A stretch of 64,000 nt of DNA, from positions 92,762,264 through 92,826,263 of the forward strand of contig NC_088797.1 of assembly GCF_011386835.1 (NCBI RefSeq), given 5' to 3'. This stretch comes from Chrysemys picta bellii (Eukaryota > Chordata > Testudines > Emydidae). This document shows positions 22,525 to 35,345 of the stretch, piece by piece (the first letter of the stretch is position 1; the number at the start of each line of letters is the position of its first letter). The position numbers and the translations under genes are program-made. Below the pieces are notes generated by a model. That model ran no database searches, was not told where the DNA came from, and worked only from the letters and a program-made list of their open reading frames with translations.

Positions 22525-25118
22525 ATCCTCAACTGAACACGAAAACTGAAATCCTTGCTCCATTGAAGTCATAACAAAACTTCAATTGATTTCAGTGGGG
22601 TAAGGAATTCACCTAATGGCTTCATCTCCCTTGCACAGATCCGTTGACAAAGGTTGATGAATAAAAGGAAGTACATCTTGAATCCCAAGGGCCCTATTGC
22701 CTCAAAATAAACTCCTAAATCTTACATTTTTAAAATTTACCTCTAGGAATGTATTGACTACAATCCAACAAGGAAGTGTTTACAAAAATTGGAGACTTGG
22801 GTTTTCTGAATTATTATTCTTGTAGCCAAGCAACATTAACATTTGTTACTAAATCATAGCAAAACCATATGCTGACAGATGTATAAAGAAAAATGTTTTG
22901 TTAGACAACATTGTCATGAAGTCACAGAAGCATAAACATAGCTTAAAACTGAAGGATTCTGAAACACAAGCAATCTGATTTCCTTTTATTTTATATTCCA
23001 AGGAAGCAAGATGAAACAAGTGGAAATCCGGTGTACAAACTTCTTTGTGACAATATTGCTATATTACAATTTTCTTTCCACTAGAACTGGATTAGTATCT
23101 ATAAAGATATTTTCATCTAAGTATCACCTGCAAGGACTCACTTGTCAGCAATCGTATCTAAATTCCAGTGGAATATATACTAGCCTTAACAAGCTGTACT
23201 GTTTATATAAAGCTAGTCTCAGTGCCACTGGATATGCAAAGCCTACTGAAAATAGATAGGATTTTGACTCTAAACTACCAAGTTTGGATTATAAAGTATC
23301 TAATTCAGGACCAATTCCAGGGAATCCACCAAAATCACTCAATAGCTGCAAGGTTTCTAATTTATTATTCCTCACCAAAATTAAGCCCCTTTTACGGATT
23401 TAAATCAGTTGAACCCTGCCAACTGTAATCTAGTCTGAAATTTGAAAAGCCTACAGTATTTAACCTCAACACATGAAAAAATATATTTTGTGACAGTTTT
23501 AGTAAAATGTATACCTCATTTGCATAGTTTCTATTGAAACCCTGAAGCTTGTAATATTCTGAATGGTCTTGAATACTAGGTATGAATATGAATCTTAGAA
23601 CAAGACAAAGATTTAAAACATTTCAGAGTAGAAATATTTTGCTATGTATAAAATTCCATTTTATTATCCATTGATCAAAGTTAAGAATATTAATTCATGC
23701 TTTCATCAAAGCATGCAATATAAATAACATGTTAATCTTTGCAACATTCTCATTAAAATATAACATTAGCTCATGACAGAGGGAGCACTATCTGTGCATA
23801 AATGGAAATGGTTTTGGTTATAAATTATATATTTAAATTTTTCATACACTCTTGATTTTCTTATTAGGCCATAGACTCAGTTCAAAAGACACCTAATAGT
23901 AGGTAAAGTCAGTAAAAATGTAATGTGAAGTTTGAAAACCCTACTTATTTATTGTGAAAACCCTCCATCATCCCCTTTAAGAGGTTTCTTGTTAACTACC
24001 TACTTTGTTTTCAATTTCAAACCTACATTGTTTAACAATTATACATCACAATGTCTCAAATGCTGAATTTTCTTATGTTCTGTGGTTTTCCTTTTCTTTC
24101 TGAATATTTCATGGTAACCTACGGATTTTATAAATTGCCGGAAGATATGCTAAGAGCTTCCAGCTAAGAACAACAACATTCATATAATAGCACCTTTCAT
24201 TCCAAATAGGTCTGGAAGTATTTACATACTATGAATTGTATTCCATACAAAAACACATTACGTTTACAAACAGCTATATCGTCACTTGGACTACATGCCT
24301 ATGAAGGTAAAGGGAAATGAGAGCACCCACCCCTCTTCATGTTCGTGTGGTCTACTGATTCCTTTGGGGGGAAAGCATGCATGCCTGCCCACTCCCCATC
24401 AGAGAAGAAGGGCAATGAGGGGCAGGGAGGGTGGCAAATACATCCCAGCATGGCAGTCCATCATGGAAATGTCATAATCTGCTGTTGCTACAGACCAGAA
24501 GAAAATCAACTCCTTCCTCTTCAGAACAAATGGGAAAAATAAGCCCCATAATCATTTTGCCATCCAGGACTGCTTGTGGGATAGCACAGTTAACACACTG
24601 GGCGCAGCCTTGAGCAAAAAATGCCAAAGGCACAATGTAACTCAAAGAGAAGCCTTCAAAACTGTGGAAATAAAATAGTCAAGGTTATCTGTGCAACTTG
24701 CATGTAAAGTTTGATACAGTTTTTAAATATATAATCCCATAGCATTTTTAACCCCACAAGAATAGTCATTCATTCACAGGATGAATAATGCTCAGTGAAT
24801 ACAACAGCTATTCAATCATTATTTCACCCATATCTTTCAAATTCACCTAGTACTTTAATTCACAGCACACTATATAGCCCTGCTAAAAAGCCCATTGAAG
24901 CCAACAGTGGGCAAACCCTGAATGAGGCATTGGTCTGAGTAAAACAGGACCATTCACTGCACAACTGTGATTCATTCACTGTCAAACAACTTCTCTGCTA
25001 CTTTCAGTCTGTAAAAAAAATTTTTTTTAATTTCCCCCTGAAATAGACCTAGACTGAAAAGGAAATACCTTTTCAAGTATTCAAGTTAGTCTCCACAAAG
25101 GTAAAACTAATGGAAAAT
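22525..25118. other. No gene or clear repeat recognised
   Basis: AT-rich. Two relics of the old dispersed motif occur (TCCATTGAAGTCATAAC near 22559, CCCATTGAAGCCAACAG near 24890). ORFs around 23011-23428 and 24286-24613 show no recognisable protein. Confidence 0.55.
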
Positions 25119-25141
25119 TATTATTATTATTATTATTATTA
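25119..25141. repeat. (ATT)n microsatellite
   Basis: About seven uninterrupted ATT units in AT-rich surroundings. Confidence 0.95.
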
Positions 25142-25557
25142 AACTATGCACATTTAACTATTCAATAAAAATTCATCTTTCAGCAGTCTAATGAAAACTG
25201 GATTATATTAGTTGAACACTGGAATATAATTACATACTGTCACTTTGTCCACAGATGAAGAAACTATGCAATGGTATAAGTAAAAAAAACCAAAAGAACT
25301 ATTTTTCAAAAGTTCCACTAAATTGTATTTGAAAAGTGATAAAACATTTTTTTAAATATTTTGTATTGACATCATAAGATGCCTGGCTGAGAAAATAACT
25401 AAGCCAATTTCCCTTTGAAGACACATCTGCTTCTGGGATTTAATCCTGTGATATGCTTAGCATTCTTCAATGCATATTGAAGTCAACAGGAGTTCATGAT
25501 GCTCATCACTACTCAGAAGGGGCTCAGTGGCTCACACATCATGAGACCTTTAATATA

Positions 25558-25562
<5 letters not shown>

Positions 25563-25615
<53 letters not shown>
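25563..25615. repeat. (GT)n microsatellite
   Basis: About 26 uninterrupted GT units following TATATGTA. It creates a spurious cysteine-valine repeat in one ORF. Long and uninterrupted, so probably polymorphic. Confidence 0.98.
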
Positions 25616-25616
<1 letters not shown>

Positions 25617-25618
<2 letters not shown>

Positions 25619-27980
25619 TAATATACAAACTATTGTCCTTAGAAGCATTGATTTAAGAACTATTTGACTTCTAGTTGAGATATGCATTCAGAGTAAATTA
25701 TTCCAATGTAGTGAACTTCACAAAAAAATCCAGATGGACTATCCTTAAAGAATCTTCTTAGCAAGTTAACCATAGTGGAAAGAAAAAGGCCACATTTGTA
25801 CATCAAATTTAATCAAATGAGTATTCACTCTCTGCAGGACCCTCAAATCACAAAAGAAAAGAATTATAATCCATAGACAATGTGACACCTTCTTCCCTCC
25901 TCTCCATCTGTTTCTATAAATAATCAAGTCTGCAACTTGGTCCCACTAATGATTTATATTATCTAGTGTTCAAGAGTATTTGATGAATTTCTTGCCATCA
26001 ACTTTATCTTGGTTTCTGAATTTCTCTCTTAAATTTCCCCACTCCTAAAACAGCTAAGCAGATTCTTGGAGATCCTGGTTTTCATCAACATAGCCAATAA
26101 CAGCTGTCCCTGGACTAGCCAGATCCATAGCCCATTCACTCTGTGTCTCCCAGTTTTATATGAAAGAAATATTACTAGAGGCATAAGCCCAAACTTTCCT
26201 AAACCTTTCAAAAAGCCTTTCACATACTGTATCAAAGGACAGGAGTAGGCTTTATTAACATGAATTTTTGATTGATGGATTATTCTAATGCTGGGTCCTT
26301 TGTTTATCTTTAGTGCAAATATACAGGTCACAATGTAAGCAGTAGAGTCCTATAAAATGATCCAAATTAGCTTTTCTATGCATATAAATGTCATGATTTC
26401 ACATTCCTATATCTCAAGTTCTTTTAGAGTTAGAAGATGGATGATGACTTGATCATGTTGATCCACTTCTTTGTGACCTCCAGAGTGGATTACTACTTCT
26501 CACTATAAAAATATATAGAACACACATACAGACAGACTGTATATGAAAAATTAAAAATATTTATCCTACATTCAAAAAAATTTTTGTCTCATAAAAACAA
26601 TGTATGTTTCACAAACAATGTTTGGGATGTCATAGTGATATGACTCAAAGCATACTGAAGAAGAAGGCCAAAATTATCTGTCTCCAATTATGCTCTGCTA
26701 AAACCAGATATCTCAATTTTGCTGTCCCTATGCCTGTGGGACATCATACCAACTTGACATTTCTTAATCTGAGCCGGTCTTCCAGGTCAACAATTCAATT
26801 TCTTAAATCTTTAGTTTAGCATTCTCAGTTAGATTAGTGTCTTGTACATTGATCATTATTGGCATGTCTTCAATTTTCAATCAAAGTCTTCAAACTTACT
26901 GTATTATCTTCTGTAAAGATTGTACCCTAAATCACATTGAAACTTTCAGAGTTCTTAAGTAACACAATTTGACAAATCAAATCCCAATCTCTCACTGATG
27001 TGAAACAAAGAGCAATCAGATCTGTTTCCTGGCTAGTTGAAGAGGCAGAATAAAGGAACAAAATGTAGCAGACCATGGTCTATACAATATAAGTTCACCC
27101 TATATTCCTAATAGCAAATGTCATAAAAAAAATTGTCAATGGCTACCTTTTCCCAACAGTAAGAGCATGCAAGGAATTCATGTGCCCTGAATTCTACAGT
27201 TTCTTGAGTATATCAGCTCTGCTGCCTCCATTTCACCTCACCATCCTCCATAGTTGTAAATCTGCCTGCTGCAGATCCCCAGGGATCTGAGACATTTGAA
27301 GACATATCCATTGATCATTCTTCCCCTCCAGCAGAACAATCTGGTGAAAACTTCATGAAAGATTTGTCATGGAGTCTTCCTACCCTTAACTGTCTCGTTC
27401 TGAGAGTTTTCCTGCAAGAAGGGACAATTAAACTGTAAGCACTTCAAAGCCTACCAGGTAGTACAAAGAATCTCGTACAAAGTTCATTTGAAGTCTACAG
27501 GAGTCCTTCCTTTGGCTTCCATGGCCTATGGATAAGGCCCTATGCTACTATGAGGAGTTTACTGTGTTTCCCACCATTATCTTTTTCCACAACATTATTT
27601 GCACATAATGTTTCTGCTTTTTTCATGAGTGACTGTCTCTTTCCCTTTCCCTTTAAATGGGGTTTTGGTCCTCTAAGATTTGTGATAAACAGAGCTGACT
27701 GGAAAATGCCCTCCCCACCCCCACCGCCGCTCCACAAAAACATCAAATATTTCAATGCAGATATGCTTCCAAAGTGCCTCATGGGAGTTTTCACTTGCAG
27801 GCCTTATGTTCCAATTCTCTTGTACATACTGGGCTCTTTTCTTGGCAAGCCAAGTAGCAGATCATGGGAGTCCCAGGGCCACTGTGCATTATATCAGATA
27901 ACGTGATTTAAGGAGTTCATAGAAGAGAATAGGGACACAAAGCACCTAAAACTGTAAACCTCATGAGACACCATGGCAGC
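25617..27980. other. No gene or clear repeat recognised
   Basis: AT-rich, unique-looking. ORFs at 26029-26331, 27540-27794 and 27550-27906 are on both strands with no recognised motif and no support as genes. Confidence 0.55.
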
Positions 27981-28131
27981 ATTTCCAAATTCAAATCTTC
28001 CATTTTTTAACAAAAAGTCAACATTTTCTATAGAAAGCAGACAGCCTTTTTTATGAAAAAATGTGGCTTAGTCAGAAACTCCATTTTCTGTCAAAAACAG
28101 TTTTGATGGAGAACTTTTGACCAACCCTAAT
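27981..28131. mobile_element. MITE fragment ending TTTTGACCAACCCTAA
   Basis: The sequence alternates between AAAATTTT-type runs and TCTGTCAAAAACAGTTTTGATGG and ends GAACTTTTGACCAACCCTAA. This resembles AT-rich non-autonomous DNA elements whose ends read TTAGRGCTGGTC. Similar blocks lie at 33024-33190, 40160-40620 and 58614-58830. The left end is lost. Confidence 0.55.
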
Positions 28132-28904
28132 TATAAATTGTCTTAACAGAATAGAACAAAATTCAGAAAACACTGAAGTATTTGGGAATGTTATTTTTAA
28201 TTTCTATGGGCTTACTCACAATGAACACCACATTACTCCACCTGGTCAGTGGACTACTTATGGAGTAACTATACAACATGAGTAATGGTATCAGAATCTG
28301 GCTCTATACATTTACAGTCTACCTATCTAACTCGGGATTCATGATCATTTTCTTTTACTACACACTTTACTAAATATTTAGTAATTAATTTAGTCCCACA
28401 TTTTATTTAGTTTCTTACAAAAATCAGATTAAAGCTAATTACTATCGGAGAAACATATCATGTAAGTATAACCTCCTTTATGTTTTTTTATTTCTATTCC
28501 TCACAATGTTTTCTTTTTTTGAGAATTCTTCTTTTAAGACAAAGATTAGTTTAGCCTATGAACATTTTTGTTTTGTATCTTTTACTGAAACGTCTTATTA
28601 CTCTGAAGTGATAAATACATTTTTAAAGAAACCCAGCATCTTTATAAGAACTGTACAAACAATGCACAACTAATACAAATACCATGGTTTTCCCCATTTT
28701 GCTGTGAGCTTAAAAATAGGCCTAATTTATAGCATAAATGACACAATTTTTGAGAGAAATCAGTTTTACATCAAAATCATGCAGATATTTTAACTTCATA
28801 TATTTCGAAGTAAAGCAGATATTTAGCTGTCATTTCACATTAAGCAAAATTTGTGGAGAAACTACTTAAAATAAAAAGCCAAAATACTTCATGTGAAATT
28901 AGGA

Positions 28905-29088
28905 TGATCCAGTTGTTACAGCCCTAGTTTGGTCTGTGGTAGGTCCAGATTCAATTCCTGCCACAGACATCCTTTATGATGCTAGTCAAGTCACAATCTT
29001 TCTATGCCTCAGTTCCCCATCTATAACAATTAATAGTACCTTCTCATCTCAGAAGGATATTAGGAGGATAAATAAATTAAAGACTGTT
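28905..29088 (+). mobile_element. MIR / CORE-SINE remnant
   Basis: The tRNA-like head ends GGTCCAGATTCAATTCC. It is followed by CAAGTCACAATCTTTCTATGCCTCAGTTCCCCATCTATAA, the MIR core, and then AGGATATTAGGAGGATAAATAAATTA. The pattern is that of ancient amniote MIR with many point changes. Confidence 0.8.
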
Positions 29089-29089
29089 T

Positions 29090-29480
29090 TCAGAGGAGTA
29101 GCCGTGTTAGTCTATATCAACAAAAACAACGAGGAGTCCTTGTGGCACCTTAGAGACTAACAAATTTATTTGGGCATAAGCTTTCGTGAGCTAAAACCCA
29201 CTTCATCAGATGCATGGAGTGAAAAATACAGTAGGAAGGTATATAGATTACAGCACATTAAAAGATGGAAGTTGCCTTGCCAAGTGTGAGTGGGAGGGTC
29301 AGTGCTAACGATGCCAATTCAATTGAGGTGCAAGTGGCCTATTCCAACAGTTGACAAGACGGTGTAAAGTATCAGAGGGAAAATTATTTTTTGTAGTGAC
29401 CCTGCCACTCCTAATCTTTATTCAGGCCTAATTTGATGGTGTGAAGTTTGGAAACATAGATCTTTTCCTGTGAATAACTA
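29090..29480 (-). mobile_element. Penelope-like (tentative) element, 3' part, minus strand
   Basis: The right-hand tail CAGAGGAGTAGCCGTGTTAGTCT lies at 29090-29112. CTTGTGGCACCTTAGAGACTAAC follows, then GCATAAGCTTTCGTGAGC and CACTTCATCAGATGCAT (29201-29217), which is the hammerhead-like core in reverse. Unlike the dimers it continues into a longer upstream body to about 29480, including AAAATACAGTAGGAAGGTATATAGA. It is therefore the least truncated copy here. No reverse transcriptase frame remains. Confidence 0.65.
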
Positions 29481-32400
29481 GAGAATATGGTTATAAGGAA
29501 ATATATACTTGTCACATTATGTATGTATGTGAGAATCCGGCCTAAAAGGGGGTTGTATGTTCTTGCTGATAAAAGTCTCAGACAAGTTTTTTAAATAGGG
29601 GTTTAGATGAACTATCACAGGGAAATACTTACATAACCTGCTGAGGGTTTCCCAACTCTTGGATGTCTGGTCTAAGACTCTAAGGGCCCTACCAAAAGGT
29701 CTACAATTAAGATGGTGACCAAAGTCCTATGATCCCATTCCCAACATGCTTGGAGTCAGGGTGGGGACAGAATAAAGTAAAAACTCCTGCTGGAGCCAAT
29801 TAGAGGGGCTTCTGCATGGACTGATTTGGATGACTGTCCACTGGGCCAATGACAAGCCAGGGATGAACAGCCCCCAGCAAGCTAACAAGGGAAGTGGCAG
29901 CCTGACAGAAGAAAAAAAAGGTGTGTGTGTGTGTTTGGAAGCTGGGAGAGAGGGATGTCCAGGCTAAACTGCCACTCCCCCTGAAGAGAGTTGCATTGCT
30001 CAGAGTCCAGCTGCAGGGATTAGACTCCAGAACTGCCATGACTAGCATCCAGAGAGAGGTTGATGTGAGACCCGGTACTGGCTACCATGAGCCACCTGAG
30101 ACCACAGAAGGATTCCGGACTAGGAAAAGCAGTGAGCCCAACTAGAGTTGGGAGAGGCGTCTGACCTACCCAGAGGTAAACAAAAAGGTAACTTTTGTGT
30201 AAACTGGTCAACATCCCAGTGCTACAATACATCACCTCAGGCCATGCAACCTCAGCTATGCCATCTGTCTCTGGAAAGTGCCAGGAAGAAACGTGAGGTT
30301 TGAGGAGTTTGGGACTGTTAGAAGCTGAAGATTTGGTTTATTTATAACTGTTGGTTAATTATTAATTAACCTTAATCCCTTCTTTCCCCAGATCCTATTT
30401 TCCCGTTCCATTAAAGATCACAACTCTTTTATACTGTTATTTTTTAATAGGTCATTTTTTTTCTGGCACTTATTTTATTTACTTAATTGTCCCCTGGGTA
30501 CTGGGCTTTACATTCCTTGCCAGCTACTATCATCATCATTGATTTCTCAAGGGATGACCCTACTGGATATATGTCACAGTGAGGAGTCACTCTGAATGGA
30601 GGCACCACGCACCAAAAAACAAAACAAAACAGGACCCAACTTTCATAAGGAGAGGGGAGAAGCTTCTCCAAATACTGGTGATACCACCCCTGGGAGAGAA
30701 AAAGAGGCTTAAGCTACACCTCTGGGGAATATCTACACCTAGATGTCATATTGTTCAGTATAATGGATGAACTTTTAACCCAAAAATAAGAGTGGATTCA
30801 ATCTTTAGAGGTCTTAGTGTAAATTATTATTATTATTCCAGTCACCCAATAAATGTTTTATAGAATATAAATAATCTCTCATTGCAATTGCAGCTCGTAA
30901 TGCCTCCAATAAATACAAAATTACACAAAACTGAATTGAAAGGCCACTGAATACAACTTTAACTTGTAATCAAATATACAGTAAACTGGTATCTCTCGTC
31001 TCCACAGTATTGCTCATCTCCATAGAGGACACACTATGCATCCAAAGCCTCAGGCCTATCAAAGGAGTAGTTGTAATTCATAATTCAATCCTGAAGACAA
31101 ACGTAAAAGATTACATTTACCCTGATGTCTGAGCCAGAACCTAAGAGCCAGTCCCTCATGTCTGTCCTCTCTTTTCCTATATCTTATGCCACTGCCCAAC
31201 ATCTAGGGGAAAGGGGTAAATCAAAACAACTTCATTCCAAAGAATCCTGCTGAGTCGCACCAAAGAAATAACACTAAAACACAAGCTGATTCCCCAACTG
31301 AAATAATCCTGACCCTAACACATGAGTTAACCAGACTGATTTTTGATATCTGAGCAACTCCATAAGGGAATTCTAAAAGTCAAACTTGCTGTTTAACTTC
31401 TAAATCAGCACTCTTATGTTGTATACAGATAGGTGTAATGTTATTAGCATTGGATTGGCTATGGAAGGTGGATTATATGATTTTAGAAAGGCAGAGATTA
31501 TGCTAATGCAAAAATCCAAATATGCTCAGTATTAACTAGATGCTTATCTGGGCAAGGCTGGCTATCTACTACCACAAGCCATAAAACTGGGCTTAACAGA
31601 GAGAAGGCAGAAGGCACTTTGCCTTTCCTGAAGGACAGACCAGACCTCAGATTCACAGAATAAGTGAAATCAGACAGTCTCTCTTTGGACTATTATTTTG
31701 CACAGATCTGTAAACTCTCTAGTGCTTTATAGTCAAAGTGACTGTGTTTAAAAACTTCCCGGCTTGTTGTCCCTAAAAGGGTTGATTGAGAAACCCAGAT
31801 GGCTCATAGCAAGGTGCAACACCGAGGAAGCATGTTTACGCTTGGGAGAATTGAGGCACTAGTTGGGGATTTAAGGTGAGAGGCAGAGCTCCACGCACCA
31901 AAGGAGGATGGCAAACATGGGGTCTCTACCTGAGAGAGTGCCTTACAGACACAGTGACCTAGTTCTACCCAGAGCCAAGGGGCTTAGAGCCAATGGGATC
32001 CAATGACTCTCCAGAGACAGGGACTGTGTCAGGTTGTGAGAGTTGTGTTGCTTGAAGTTTAATTGCGTTCAGTTTGTGGAAATTGTATGAAATGATACAC
32101 ATTTTTGTCCTTTATTTAATGTCCTTTTTTATTCTTTCAGCCAGTTTTCAGTCAGTCAGTTTTCCTGTCCAGGCTAATTTTAACCAAGAGATTAATTAAG
32201 AATACAAGCAAAACAGGATCAACTTCTTTACTAAACACCAAATATACTGCATCTGCTTTGTTTCTTTCATCCACTAAATTAATAATTCTATTAATTAAGC
32301 TTCTGTCTTCTTATTCTTGCTATAGCAATACAGCTTATTGCTCACAGAGCCATTAACTTCTAAATGTTTAGAGCTAAATTGAGGCTGGGACTTCATGGAT

Positions 32401-32546
32401 GCAGTACAGTTAGCAGAAGGCACACAGATCCCCTTCCTCTAGCACACTTATACAAGGAAAAACACATGATTTGACTGGCAATGTTGGGAAACTAAAGGCC
32501 GAAGGACTAGCTAGCAACATTGGCAGCATTAGCCCAGATAGAAAAT
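29481..32546. other. No gene; possible decayed LTRs
   Basis: Two stretches have the look of worn-out LTRs. The first is about 29700-30420 (long purine-rich block, CATTAAAGATCACAACTC near its right end). The second is about 31420-32060 (CATAAAACTGGGCTTA near 31580, then a GC-richer transcript-like block). Neither has verifiable ends. A (GT)n tract lies at about 29921-29934. Confidence 0.35.
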
Positions 32547-32554
32547 GTCTAGGC

Positions 32555-32868
32555 CAGGGGTAGGCAACCTATGGCACATGTGCCGAAGGCGGCACGCAAG
32601 CTGATTTTCAGTGGCACTCACACTGCCCGGGTCCTGGCCACCAGTCCTGGGGGGGGCTCTGCATTTTAATTTAATTTTAAATGAAGCCTCTTAAACATTT
32701 TAAAAACCTTATTTACTTTACATACAACAATAGTTTAGTTATATATTATAGACTTATAGAAAGAGACCTTCTAAAAACATTAAAATGTATTACTGGCATG
32801 CGAAACCTTAAATTAGAGTGAATAAATGAAGACTCGGCACACCACTTCTGAAAGGTTGCCGACCCCTG
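32555..32868. mobile_element. hAT-type MITE, 314 bp, exact 8-bp TSD
   Basis: The ends are CAGGGGTAGGCAACC and GGTTGCCGACCCCTG, near-perfect inverted repeats. The target duplication GTCTAGGC (32547-32554 and 32869-32876) is exact, so the insertion is well preserved and probably among the younger ones here. The interior contains TGCCGAAGGCGGCACGC and a long AT-rich body. No transposase. Confidence 0.95.
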
Positions 32869-32876
32869 GTCTAGGC

Positions 32877-35011
32877 AATGTGAGTGGTCTTGCAATCCTC
32901 ACCAGCAGGTGTGAGCAGGGGATCATAGGATCTCAACAGTGTACCCCTCTACCTCAGGTGTAACAAGTCTGTTGCTCAACATGCTACCTTGGTCCTCCTG
33001 GAAAAATTATGGCCCTGGTTCTAGGGCAGGTTCAAAATTTTCCATTGAAACTGTTTTTTTGTGGAAATTGTCTAAATGTTCCATGGAAAGATGATTTTCT
33101 TTCTTTCTTTCTTTCATGAAAAACTCCCTAAACCAAAAACTTTGATGACTGAAAAGTGAAAACCTTTTGGTTTTTTACTCAAAATTTTTCAAACAGGCTT
33201 AAGCACCTTGCTGAATTGGGGCTTATGGCTTCCACAGTAATAATGCTGCCTTTTATTACTGTTAGGGTGCATAAGGCCACTCCTACAGTATTCAAAGCAA
33301 TAGTCTAGGTGCTAGTAATTTTCCTTCCAAAAATGCTGTTCCTTCTTTTAGTTGAGGAGAAGTTAACTTATGAAGAAATCATTCCTATGGTCACTCTTCT
33401 TTGCTTTCTTGAAAATTGTTCCATAATTTTTCAAAGAAAATTATAGGTGATACAGTAAACCCATTAGCTAATTCTCTTTCATTTCATAGCATGTGCATAA
33501 TTTTGACTGGCTGATCTGTATAAATTCACAATTTCTAATGATTCCCTTACCTGACGGTTTTCAAAGGTTATTTTTATAACATCATTTTTCATAGTTGTCC
33601 AAACTTCTCTTCTTTGTATTTCATGTTAAATACAGATTTTAATCATCATCAGCTAGATTTGAGTCATCAATCTTTTTCATATTCCTTATACTTTAATAAT
33701 GACCTACTCTATTCTCCCTCTAGTGCCTCTGTTTTCCCTCATAACATTACAAAATCCCTTATTTTCTTTAACTCCTTTGGATAGCATTAATTCATTCTGC
33801 TTTTTTTTGTTTTAAGCATTTCCCTTATCTTTCCCCTGCAAGGCTTTAGTGCCTCTGTATTATTGTTTAGAAGCTTCTCCCACTGATAAATATCCTCCCT
33901 TCGTACCCTGAGCTGTAGGATTTTGAACAGTTTAATAGTTACATAAACAAAACTGCTAGAAATGTAATTCTTTTTGTGGATCTCACTTTGCCAGAGGGAT
34001 GAGTATTCAGTGGGCCAGGAGAGATCAATGCCTGTGATTCCAATGGGGATTTACTACTTTGCTGTGATGTTGACTGTTGCTACACAGATTCATGCACATT
34101 GCAGGCACTGATTTTTTAATTGAAAAGTTTAAAGGACAGCGTTTAATACAATCAAATTTCAAAGCAGAAACACTTTTGCTAAGGGAATTAGAATAAATTA
34201 TCAAACTATTTATGCTTTTCTGTAGTGGTCAATTTCATAATAATTTGTATTAATATTTTATTGGAATATAAATCACAAAATATTATATTAGCTACAAATA
34301 TGCTCAGGGCTTTGAAGAATTTTCTCATGGGATTTGGGGAAATGCTGCTATTTGGAGAGAAGCAACAGGGCTTTAAAAAATGTGTTTAATGACCGATGCA
34401 CAATATATTTCCCAATGTGCAGGATCCTTTTACTTGCTGGGCTTCATTTCAGATGTGCACAAACCTATCCAGTTGGTCTTACTCTTACACCACATTGCAC
34501 CAATTTTATTCCAAAATCTTTGAAACCTGCTGTAAATTGGCCTTGCACTTACCATTTTAAACATGCAAGACTTGCTTTTACTCAAAGCAATGCCACTGAA
34601 TTATTTAATTAACATACAAAAAAAACCCCAACCAAAAACATTGTGCCTTGATGCATATTGTCTACTTAATCTTAACTTCTTGGTTCCAAAGTGTCACTTC
34701 ACTGACATAATGCAACCTCTCTTAGATTAAAAGATTTGCAGTGGTTTTGGAGTGTTGAAACATTTAGATGATGATGATGATACCAGGCCAGGGAGTAACT
34801 AATCAGTTGTCAGACTTTTCTCCCCCACCTGCCAACCTCTCTCCTTCTACTCCTGGCTTGCTCTGTTTCACCCCACACTGGTGGCACACTTCTACTACAT
34901 TGTGTCTTTTCCTCATGCTGCTTTTTTCCTGTATTGCTCAGGAACACAACCTGTCTCACTGCCCACCGAATCTCCAAGCAATTGCCATCACAGACTATGA
35001 TTCCACATCCC

Positions 35012-35013
<2 letters not shown>
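32877..35013. other. No gene recognised; one MITE relic
   Basis: At about 33024-33190 there is a fragment beginning TAGGGCAGGTTCAAAATTTTCC, like the AT-rich MITE group at 27981-28131, and it includes a short (TTTC)n tract near 33099. The rest is AT-rich with no supported gene. ORFs at 34334-34612 and 34768-35157 lack recognisable motifs, and the latter runs through the TC repeat. Confidence 0.5.

Positions 35014-35062
<49 letters not shown>
35014..35062. repeat. (TC)n(AC)n compound microsatellite with flanking duplication
   Basis: A (TC)n run of about 35 bp passes into (AC)n. The flanking CTATGATTCCAYATCCYCATTC occurs before (about 34995) and after (about 35063) the array, so the block looks like a tandem duplication of about 68 bp that contains the repeat. 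Confidence 0.9.
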
Positions 35063-35227
35063 CTATGATTCCATATCCTCATTCATTCTCTCTCTCTCGT
35101 ATTCCTGAATTTTCTGGGGGGGAAGAGGGGAAGAAATACATGAAAGGAGGGAGTTAACGTCTGAAATGAACAGATGAAAAGGCACTGAGGAGATGAGAAA
35201 AATTTCAGTTTGAGACACAAGATGGGT

Positions 35228-35345
35228 GAGACCAACTTCTGCTGATGAGAGAGACAAGCTTTTGAGCATACACAGAGCTCTTCCTCAGGTCTGGGAAATG
35301 TACTCAGAGTGTCACAGCTAAATACAAGGTAGAACACATTGTTTC
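35228..35345 (-). mobile_element. Repeat with second hammerhead-like core, minus strand
   Basis: Read on the minus strand it contains CCTGAGGAAGAGCTCTGTG followed by TATGCTC, AAAAGCTTG and CAGCAGAAGTTGGT. The layout is CTGANGA, A, a GAGC/GCTC hairpin, then NAAAGC, parallel to the repeat at 1-175 but with different stem sequence. It is therefore likely a related element family. The GAAA box reads AAAA here. Confidence 0.5.

Noticed and set aside
25453..25656. ORF with a Cys-Val repeat
   Set aside because: The repeat is a translation of the (GT)n microsatellite at 25563-25615.
34768..35157. 129-codon ORF
   Set aside because: Much of it is Ser-Leu repeat from the (TC)n tract, with no domain.
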